The translations under genes were made by a program, and so were the position numbers. Below, in pieces: positions 1-5,665 of a DNA stretch of 6,606 nucleotides (position 1 is its first letter; each line of letters begins with the position of its first letter). The DNA is taken from contig PARX01000036.1 of assembly GCA_002712045.1 (NCBI GenBank), positions 46,730 to 53,335 on the forward strand. Direction: 5' to 3'. A model generated the notes under the pieces. It was not told where the DNA came from and searched no databases. It was given only the letters and a program-made list of their open reading frames with translations. This DNA comes from Paracoccaceae bacterium (lineage in GTDB: Bacteria > Pseudomonadota > Alphaproteobacteria > Rhodobacterales > Rhodobacteraceae).

Positions 1-1344
1 ACAGATCAAGGAAAATTATCAAATATAAACGGCTTGGCTGTCTTATCTAATAGCCTTAACGTTCCAATACCAGATGTTGGGACAACCACCTTCCGACCAC
101 CTTTCCAACCAATTTCTCTTGGTGCAATTGGAGGGGAGGCACGACACGAGTTATTCAAACCGATTAGAAAAACATCACTACATAATTGGATTGATGCCAA
201 TGGAGGTGTTTGGGAACCGGTAGCTGATTGGCGAAGGCCTTTTTGTTTCCAGCGTAATGGTGAAAGTATAAAGGAAGCGGTTGAAAGAGAAATAGTAAAT
301 ACCAGAACAAATTGTGGTATTTTAGATGCTTCAACCTTGGGTAAAATATTGGTTAAAGGGCCAGATGCCGCTCGATTCTTGGATATGATTTATACCAATA
401 TGATGTCAAACTTGAAAGTTGGCAAATGCCGCTATGGTTTGATGTGCAGCGAAAATGGGTTTTTATCAGATGATGGGGTCGTTGCAAGATTATCTGATGA
501 TTCATTTCTATGTCATACAACTTCTGGGGGCTCTGATAGAATACATGCTCATATGGAAGAGTGGTTACAGACAGAATGGTGGAACTGGAAGGTTCATACG
601 TTGAACTTAACAGAGCAATTCTCTCAGATTGCCATAGTAGGGCCAAAAGCTAGGCAACTTATAGAAAAAATGGGTGTAGAAGGTTTGGATTTAAGTCCAG
701 AAGGTTTGCCATTTATGTGTTTCAGCGAAGGTTTTATAGCGGGAATAAGTGTCAGAATATTCAGAATTTCTTTCTCAGGTGAGCTTTCTTATGAAATTGC
801 TGTGCCAGCACTGAAAGCTCAAGAGTTCTGGGACTTAGCTCTGATTTCAGGTGAAGAATTTGAGGTTATGCCTTATGGCACTGAAGCTTTACATGTGATG
901 CGCGCTGAAAAAGGTTTTATTATGATTGGTGATGAAACAGATGGTACCGTAATTCCACAAGATTTAGGTTTGGATTGGGCTATTTCAAAAAAGAAAGAAG
1001 ATTTTATTGGTAAGCGAGCTCAGATGAGATCTTTCATGAAATCAGAAAATAGATGGAAATTAGTGGGGCTGAAGACGGTTGATCCGTCAGTAGTGTTACC
1101 AGATGGCTGTTATGCAGTAGATGGTGAAAGCAATAGTTACGGTCACAAGAATATGATTGGCCGTGTTACGTCGAGTTATTTTTCCCCAACATTGGAAAGA
1201 TCAATTGCATTGGCTTTGGTCGAAAATGGTCCTGAGCGTATGAACGAAATTCTTGATTTTCCAAACTTAGATGGGAGCGTCACAAAAGCAGCTATTTGTG
1301 ATCCTGTATTTTTTGACAAAGAAGGAAAAAATCAGAATGTCTGA
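1..1344 (+). CDS. soxA: Sarcosine oxidase alpha subunit, C-terminal part (5' end outside window)
   Basis: Large subunit of heterotetrameric sarcosine oxidase, a cytoplasmic flavoenzyme that oxidatively demethylates sarcosine to glycine and passes the methyl group to tetrahydrofolate or releases it as formaldehyde. The frame is open to base 1 and begins TDQGKLSNINGLA, which resembles the middle of SoxA. The first TTG (34) is therefore not the true start, and 447 of roughly 1000 residues are visible. Residues 26-34 carry the SoxA linker signature VGTTTFRPP. From about residue 80 to the end is the GcvT-like folate-binding domain, including GILDAS (106-111), a SFSGELSYEI stretch (257-266) and a YGTEALHVMRAEKG stretch (292-305) typical of aminomethyltransferase folds. 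The FAD/NAD-binding half lies upstream of the window. The stop overlaps the soxG start by 8 nt, as expected for a soxBDAG operon. The visible reading frame is intact. The family assignment is secure. Confidence 0.95.
   Translation, partial: TDQGKLSNINGLAVLSNSLNVPIPDVGTTTFRPPFQPISLGAIGGEARHELFKPIRKTSLHNWIDANGGVWEPVADWRRPFCFQRNGESIKEAVEREIVNTRTNCGILDASTLGKILVKGPDAARFLDMIYTNMMSNLKVGKCRYGLMCSENGFLSDDGVVARLSDDSFLCHTTSGGSDRIHAHMEEWLQTEWWNWKVHTLNLTEQFSQIAIVGPKARQLIEKMGVEGLDLSPEGLPFMCFSEGFIAGISVRIFRISFSGELSYEIAVPALKAQEFWDLALISGEEFEVMPYGTEALHVMRAEKGFIMIGDETDGTVIPQDLGLDWAISKKKEDFIGKRAQMRSFMKSENRWKLVGLKTVDPSVVLPDGCYAVDGESNSYGHKNMIGRVTSSYFSPTLERSIALALVENGPERMNEILDFPNLDGSVTKAAICDPVFFDKEGKNQNV
1337..1344 (+). 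other. soxA stop / soxG start overlap (8 nt)
   Basis: The sequence ATGTCTGA contains the soxG ATG (1337-1339) and the soxA TGA (1342-1344) in different frames. Such an overlap usually couples translation of two subunits made in equal amounts; that functional reading is inference. Confidence 0.85.
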
Positions 1345-1900
1345 TTATAATGATAATGTTGAGACTTTTTTTTACAAAGGTGAGATCACAGTAGAGTTGT
1401 CTAAGCCAAAGGGGATGATAACGTTGAAAGGTGACTTAGATAGAAGCCCTATTAACGCAGGTGTTATTAAAGCTTTAGGATTGCCAATGCCAAAAGTTAG
1501 GACGATTTCAAGAAAAGATGGTGTTCAGATTTCATGGATGGCTCCTGATGAACTTTTGATTTTGGTAGATTTCAAAAAGGTTGAAGAATACATGGAACTA
1601 TTGGAAAAAAATCTAAAAGGGGAGCATTACCTATTGGCTAATGTGTCTGATGCGAGAGCAATTTTTAATTTAAAGGGGAAAGGTGTTCGGGAGGTCTTGT
1701 CTAAGGGTACTCCCGTCAATATGGAAACAATAAAGATAGACGATGCTAGACGGTCCAGATTAGGGCAATTACCGGTTGCATTTTGGATGGTTAAGAATAC
1801 TGAAGTAGAATTAATTTGCTTTAGATCAGTCACAGAATTCATATTCAATTGGTTAAAGGTAGCATCTGCACCAAATAGTCTTCCAAGGTATATAGGCTAA
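1337..1900 (+). CDS. soxG: Sarcosine oxidase gamma subunit
   Basis: Smallest structural partner of SoxA in heterotetrameric sarcosine oxidase; it has a GcvT-related fold and no cofactor of its own. The protein is 187 residues, within the usual 180-200. Family-like segments are ITLKGDL (28-34), the MAPDELLIL strand (68-76), the VSDARAIFNLKGKGVREVL stretch (103-121) and RRSRLGQLPVAFW (138-150). I chose ATG 1337 (MSDYNDN) because it overlaps the soxA stop by 8 nt, has an AAGGA ribosome-binding site at 1322-1326 (10-nt spacing), and gives the family's normal length. An upstream in-frame start at 1271 would add 22 residues that merely read soxA in another frame. Position directly after soxA supports the call independently of sequence similarity. 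No folate gene (purU, folD, glyA) follows, unlike some sox operons. Confidence 0.93.
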   Translation: MSDYNDNVETFFYKGEITVELSKPKGMITLKGDLDRSPINAGVIKALGLPMPKVRTISRKDGVQISWMAPDELLILVDFKKVEEYMELLEKNLKGEHYLLANVSDARAIFNLKGKGVREVLSKGTPVNMETIKIDDARRSRLGQLPVAFWMVKNTEVELICFRSVTEFIFNWLKVASAPNSLPRYIG

Positions 1901-1956
1901 TTTAATAGCTACTATTTCATTGGTGGTCTTTTTATAAATTTGGTTGTTAAGTTTTT

Positions 1957-1963
1957 GAGGAAG
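1957..1963 (+). promoter_or_regulatory. Ribosome-binding site of the rRNA methyltransferase gene
   Basis: GAGGAAG is a good Shine-Dalgarno match, with its GAGG core 7 nt before the ATG at 1968. It supports that start and shows the gene can be translated independently of soxG. No convincing promoter or terminator is visible in the 67-nt gap (1901-1967), so transcription may read through from soxG. Confidence 0.7.
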
Positions 1964-1967
1964 TTAA

Positions 1968-3164
1968 ATGAGCAGTGTTTCTTTGTACCAAACCGTAAAG
2001 CTGAAAAAGACAAAAACTAATCTTCGAAGAAAAGGGTTTCCTTGGTATTATCTTGATGAGATTGTATTTGATAGAAGAACAAAAAATATAAAAGCAGGCG
2101 AGATAGTTAAAATCCAAGATAGTAATCTCGGAAAACTCGGGGTGTTTGCGTTCAATCCAAATTCTAAGATAGCCGCACGTTTGTTAGATGTTAATCACGA
2201 AGCAGTAATTGACAACGCTTGGATAAGAAAACAATTAAAATTGGCATTAGATTTGAGAAAAACTTTATTCAAAGAGTCGTTTTATAGGCTTGTGCATGGT
2301 GAAGTTGATAATTTACCTGGAGTCATTGTCGACCGTTTTGGTGATACGGCGGTCCTTCAGCCAAATTCCGCTTGGGCTGAACTTAATAAAGAAAAAATAA
2401 CTGAAAGTATAATGGAATTCGGTGTTTCAAATATTGTCCTTAACTGCATGAGTAGATCAAGGAAATTAGAGGGTCTAAATGAAGGACTGACTGTTATTCA
2501 GGGAGCAGTAACCGAGCCGATAAAAGTGGAAATGAATGAAGCAGTCTATTTTGCTGATGTTTTACGTGGTCAGAAAACTGGCATTTTCTTTGACCAAAGG
2601 GTTAATCATGGATTAGCTGCAAAACTTAGTAAAGGCAAAGACGTCTTAGATGTATTTTCACATGTAGGCGGTTTTGGTTTAGCCGCTTTAGTTTCTGGAG
2701 CAAGGAAGGTTTTTGCGGTGGATAGTTCTGCGACAGCATTAAGTTTAGCGGTTAAAGGAGCGGAAGAGTCTGGGGTCATTGAACAATTTGAAACTGTTAA
2801 CTCAGATGCTTTTGATGCAATGAAGGTGTTTTTTCAGTCTAATCAATATTTTGATATGGTGGTTTGTGATCCACCAGCATTTTCACCTTCTAAAAAGACA
2901 ATAAATACTGGTTTAAGGGCATACGAAAGAGTTGCATTGCATTCCTCTAGATTAGTGAAGCCAAACGGGTATCTAGTCTTATGTTCTTGTAGCCATGCTG
3001 TAGATTTAAGTAAATTTAGAAATGCTTGTGTTAGAGGGATCACAAGAGCTGGCCGACAAGCACAAATTATCTCTTTGGGGGGAGCAGGTCCTGATCATCC
3101 AATAAATTCTCAGTTAGAGCAGTTCGGTTATTTAAAATCTATTTTTTTTAGACTGTTGAACTAG
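1968..3164 (+). CDS. rlmI: RlmI-type class I SAM-dependent 23S rRNA (cytosine-C5) methyltransferase
   Basis: Predicted cytoplasmic enzyme methylating a cytosine in 23S rRNA with S-adenosylmethionine; E. coli RlmI makes m5C1962. Length (398 residues) matches E. coli RlmI (396). Domains in order: an N-terminal PUA-like RNA-binding domain (about 8-75), a linker domain with GEVDNLPGVIVDRFGD (111-126), and a Rossmann methyltransferase domain (about 200-398). The last contains the RlmI-type motif KTGIFFDQR (203-211), SAM motif I VLDVFSHVGGFG (226-237), the acidic motif VDSS (251-254), DPPAF (301-305) and SCS (340-342). Cys341 of SCS aligns with the cysteine region of RlmI's FSCSG. The conserved GPDHP lies at 374-378. 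The start has a strong ribosome-binding site. The stop overlaps the next gene by 1 nt. The exact target nucleotide is inferred from the family; similarity to E. coli RlmI looks moderate, so a related rRNA target remains possible. Confidence 0.85.
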   Translation: MSSVSLYQTVKLKKTKTNLRRKGFPWYYLDEIVFDRRTKNIKAGEIVKIQDSNLGKLGVFAFNPNSKIAARLLDVNHEAVIDNAWIRKQLKLALDLRKTLFKESFYRLVHGEVDNLPGVIVDRFGDTAVLQPNSAWAELNKEKITESIMEFGVSNIVLNCMSRSRKLEGLNEGLTVIQGAVTEPIKVEMNEAVYFADVLRGQKTGIFFDQRVNHGLAAKLSKGKDVLDVFSHVGGFGLAALVSGARKVFAVDSSATALSLAVKGAEESGVIEQFETVNSDAFDAMKVFFQSNQYFDMVVCDPPAFSPSKKTINTGLRAYERVALHSSRLVKPNGYLVLCSCSHAVDLSKFRNACVRGITRAGRQAQIISLGGAGPDHPINSQLEQFGYLKSIFFRLLN

Positions 3165-3166
3165 TG
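3162..3166 (+). other. rlmI stop / PIN start overlap (TAGTG)
   Basis: The TAG ending rlmI (3162-3164) shares its G with the GTG start of the PIN gene (3164-3166). The preceding 20 bases are AT-rich and lack a purine-rich Shine-Dalgarno sequence, so the second gene probably depends on terminating ribosomes reinitiating. The overlap is seen directly; the coupling is inferred. Confidence 0.75.
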
Positions 3167-3700
3167 TTTGTACTTGATACATGTGTTCTATACCCGACCA
3201 TAGTTCGCAATATTTTGTTAAATTTAGCTATGGCAGACGAATATCAAGCAGTTTGGTCTGAAAAAATTCTAGATGAATGGTTATGTTCAAGTAGCAAGCA
3301 GGGATACATCAGCCAAGAGTCTGCTAAAATAGAAATAATGCAAGTTAATTTGCGATTTCCAAATTCTATGCAGCCTTTAAAAAATTTTGAAACAGAGGAA
3401 TACTGGTTACCAGATTTCAACGATATTCATGTTCTTGCACTTGCGATTCAAACAGCGTCAGAAGGAATAATAACTTTTAATAAAAAGGATTTTCCAAATA
3501 AAATCTTAAATAATCATAACTTGTTTAGTATTACGCCAGATCAATTTATTACGAGCATATACAGTAACAAACCAGATTTGGTTTTGGAAATATGCAATCA
3601 AGAGCTTGAAAAGTTAAACGGAACCTTAAGGGAACCTCTAAAACTTAAAAGCTTGTTGAAAAAAGCGCAACTGCCAAAACTATCGAAAATACTGAGTTAA
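3164..3700 (+). CDS. PIN-domain ribonuclease (PIN_3/COG1569-like)
   Basis: Predicted Mg2+-dependent endoribonuclease of the PIN fold, the fold of VapC toxins. The protein is 178 residues. Acidic active-site candidates are Asp5 in VLDTCVLYP (3-11), Glu38 in WSEKILDEW (31-39), Asp84/Asp87 in LPDFNDIHVLALA (82-94), and Asn106/Asp109 in ITFNKKDFP (103-111). Residues 123-178, from ITPDQFI onward through a helical tail ending in QLPKLSKIL, look like the C-terminal part seen in this PIN subgroup and not a random extension. The GTG start overlaps the rlmI TAG by one base (TAGTG) with no ribosome-binding site of its own, implying translational coupling. No antitoxin-sized gene is adjacent, since the next gene is convergent 7 nt away. 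It may therefore be a housekeeping or RNA-processing nuclease; a toxin with a distant antitoxin cannot be excluded. The PIN fold is well supported; the role is unknown. Confidence 0.85.
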   Translation: MFVLDTCVLYPTIVRNILLNLAMADEYQAVWSEKILDEWLCSSSKQGYISQESAKIEIMQVNLRFPNSMQPLKNFETEEYWLPDFNDIHVLALAIQTASEGIITFNKKDFPNKILNNHNLFSITPDQFITSIYSNKPDLVLEICNQELEKLNGTLREPLKLKSLLKKAQLPKLSKILS

Positions 3701-3707
3701 TTCTTAA

Positions 3708-4388
3708 TTATTTCGACCACTTTTTTTCTAATGTCTCTATCGCATTAATTCGTTCTTTCGCTTTAGGATGACTCAGTAACCATACTGGCATTGCCCCTGC
3801 AGAGTTTGAAATCTTATCTAATTTACTCAGTAAATCTTTTTGTCCCTTTACACCAATATTTGATTTTGTCAGCAAAGCGCTGGCGTAGGCATCCGCCTCA
3901 TATTCATCTTTTCTTGAAAGTTTCGCAGCCAGTAGTGTCGTTAGGAAGTTTGCTATAATTGCACCAAATCCTGGCAAAAATCTATTTAATATCATCATTA
4001 AAGCTACCCGCATTGCGTTTTGTCCAGAAAAATCAATCATTCTTTTTCGTGAATGGCCAAGCGCCACATGACCAAGCTCGTGTGCAATTACACTCACTAA
4101 TTCTTCGGCAGTTACCTCGTTGGTTTTATATTTATTAAGAAAACCTCTGGTAATAAAAATACGCCCATCAGGCGCAGCTAGACCATTTATGGCGTCAGTT
4201 TCATACACATTTACTTTGATTTCAGATAAATCCAATGATTTTGCCATTTTATCCGTTAGATATCTTAATGGTTTATCATCGAGTAGTCTTGAATTTTGAT
4301 CTAAGTTAGATTTTGTTCTCCATGCTGAAAAACGGTACATTGTATAACCATAAATTAAAGCGATTAGAATTGGAGCGAATTTCAACAT
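3708..4388 (-). CDS. Membrane-anchored M48-family zinc metalloprotease
   Basis: Peptidase of the HtpX/Ste24 (M48) family, members of which take part in membrane-protein or envelope quality control. Numbering runs from the ATG at 4388 (226 residues). A hydrophobic N-terminal anchor covers about 2-18 (start MLKFAPILIALIYGYTMYRF). The zinc motif HELGH is at 103-107. The third ligand is probably Glu164 in DEYEADAYA. A second hydrophobic stretch spans about 128-156, and SHPKAKERI (206-214) is the C-terminal SHP motif common in M48. The NGLAAPDGRIFITRGF segment (68-83) precedes the active site. I preferred ATG 4388 over the upstream TTG 4409 because GGA at 4397-4399 lies 8 nt before it, the TTG has no ribosome-binding site, and MLKF...MYRFSAWRT resembles my memory of alphaproteobacterial homologues. 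It lies 38 nt after the P450 gene and could be cotranscribed with it. The substrate is unknown. Confidence 0.9.
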   Translation of the reverse strand: MLKFAPILIALIYGYTMYRFSAWRTKSNLDQNSRLLDDKPLRYLTDKMAKSLDLSEIKVNVYETDAINGLAAPDGRIFITRGFLNKYKTNEVTAEELVSVIAHELGHVALGHSRKRMIDFSGQNAMRVALMMILNRFLPGFGAIIANFLTTLLAAKLSRKDEYEADAYASALLTKSNIGVKGQKDLLSKLDKISNSAGAMPVWLLSHPKAKERINAIETLEKKWSK

Positions 4389-4426
4389 TGGATTATTCCA
4401 AACTTTCAAAAATGACTATTTTATAT
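4389..4426 (-). other. P450-M48 intergenic gap with ribosome-binding site
   Basis: This 38-nt gap separates the P450 stop from the chosen M48 start. It contains GGA at 4397-4399, 8 nt before ATG 4388. I see no terminator hairpin, consistent with cotranscription of the two genes. Confidence 0.45.
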
Positions 4427-5593
4427 TTAGTCCCAGAGGACATTAACTGCTAAAGGACCTCTGAAAGCCCATCCTGCATATTCTATGGAGCATTTTGGAT
4501 CAAGTCTCAGATTTGGTAACATTTCAAAAACCAAAGGTAAAACTACCTCTGTTATTAATGCTTTAGATGCCCAAGCGCCTGCACAAAAATGGGGTCCAGC
4601 GCCAAACGCTATTGATTTTGAACAGTCTCTAGTGATATCAAATCTGTCAGGATCAGAGAATATGGTGGGGTCCCGATTTGCGGCTCCAAACATAAAAAAT
4701 ATGCGATCATCAACATCAAAAGTAGTATTTGAATATAAATATTTTTTAGCAATTCTTCGGGGAGACATTCCAATTGGAGACATCCATCTCAAATATTCTT
4801 CAAAGACTTGCATCCAAGTGCATTGCTCATTTAAAACCATTTCTAATTGTTTGGGGTGTTTTAAAATAGTAGCTATAGCACCAGAGATAGCATCCCGTGG
4901 TTCGTTCTGACCACCAGAAATAGCCAGTTTTATATTAGCTCTTGTTTGAGAAATAGATAAACCAGCTCTTAATTGAACAGCTAATAATGATAAGTCGTTG
5001 TCTTCTAAGCCTCTATTTATTCTATCTGTTATATGGTTATCGATCGACTCAGTGCAATTGTTGCAATTTTCAGTTACCAGAGGGTCGCCAATATAATTTG
5101 AACAGCCATCGATCATGCCTTGGCTTGTTCTGTCCATCTCTTCTTCACTCATATTTGTTAAGCCAGTTATCACCTTTAACATATAAGCTGAAGTTGGCAT
5201 GGCTATTTCGGTCATTAAATTTGCTTTTTTATTTCCTCTTAATGCTTCAAGTAAATTAGTTGCATTTTTACTAAATTTTTCTTTCCAAAAATTTTTTACA
5301 GTTTTTGGAGAAATTGATGGGAAAATAGCTTTACGCTCAGTTAAGTGTTCTTGACCATCTTTTCGCATCATATTTTCACCCATCAATTGGGTCATCAACC
5401 CATCTGGTTGCAAAGAAGAGAATATCTCAGTTTTTTTTTCGTTTATAAATATATCATCTCTTTTAGTAAGTAGTGTTGCGTCAAGTTCTGGCACATAACA
5501 TATAGGATTATGTTTTTGCATTTCTTTTAGACAAGGATACGGATCCTTAACAAAATCATTTAAATTAATATTGATACGTGGTGCGTTAGACAT
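4427..5593 (-). CDS. Cytochrome P450 with an atypical I-helix motif
   Basis: Soluble bacterial-type cytochrome P450 (COG2124) of 388 residues with no membrane anchor; probably a monooxygenase supplied with electrons by ferredoxin. The heme-ligand signature FGAGPHFCAG (330-339) matches FxxGxxxCxG, with Cys337 as proximal ligand. The K-helix ExxR is Glu266-Arg269 (EYLR), and the C-helix heme-propionate motif is HLTER (83-87). The NRDPTIFSDPDRFDITR segment (306-322) is the typical region before the heme loop. In the I helix, SGGQNEPRDA (226-235) replaces the usual AGxxT: the Thr position appears to be Glu231 or Pro232, so the acid-alcohol oxygen-activation pair is absent. ATG 5593 gives a normal length; its ribosome-binding site is weak (GAG at 5605-5607). 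No redox-partner gene is present in the window. Substrate and CYP family number cannot be read from the sequence. Confidence 0.93.
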   Translation of the reverse strand: MSNAPRININLNDFVKDPYPCLKEMQKHNPICYVPELDATLLTKRDDIFINEKKTEIFSSLQPDGLMTQLMGENMMRKDGQEHLTERKAIFPSISPKTVKNFWKEKFSKNATNLLEALRGNKKANLMTEIAMPTSAYMLKVITGLTNMSEEEMDRTSQGMIDGCSNYIGDPLVTENCNNCTESIDNHITDRINRGLEDNDLSLLAVQLRAGLSISQTRANIKLAISGGQNEPRDAISGAIATILKHPKQLEMVLNEQCTWMQVFEEYLRWMSPIGMSPRRIAKKYLYSNTTFDVDDRIFFMFGAANRDPTIFSDPDRFDITRDCSKSIAFGAGPHFCAGAWASKALITEVVLPLVFEMLPNLRLDPKCSIEYAGWAFRGPLAVNVLWD

Positions 5594-5665
5594 AATTATT
5601 TTTGCTCAAAATTGCGTTAATACTAACGAACTATGTTTAATTAACAAGATACTGTTTTAGGAATA

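Noticed and set aside
353..646. Minus-strand open frame opposite soxA
   Set aside because: It is a shadow of the conserved GcvT-like domain of soxA, with no family features or ribosome-binding site.
1271..1336. Upstream in-frame extension of soxG
   Set aside because: It lies wholly inside soxA in another frame, lacks similarity to SoxG, and has no ribosome-binding site; ATG 1337 is better on every count.
1903..1917. Small inverted repeat AATAG/CTATT after soxG as a terminator
   Set aside because: The stem is only 5 bp with one G-C pair and no following T-run; too weak.
1933..1938. TATAAA as a -10 box before rlmI
   Set aside because: No recognisable -35 box lies 16-18 nt upstream (TACTAT at 17 nt), and the region is simply AT-rich.
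4389..4409. TTG start for the M48 protease at 4409
   Set aside because: It has no Shine-Dalgarno sequence and adds seven residues before the membrane anchor; ATG 4388 has GGA 8 nt upstream.
4485..5259. Plus-strand open frames opposite the P450 gene
   Set aside because: They are antisense shadows of a gene with clear P450 motifs and have no recognisable protein features.
5594..5665. Possible promoter for the P450 gene on the minus strand (TTGTTA, 16 nt, TAGTAT)
   Set aside because: Each box matches only 4 of 6 consensus positions, which is expected by chance in AT-rich sequence. The 72-nt gap otherwise holds only a weak GAG ribosome-binding site at 5605-5607.
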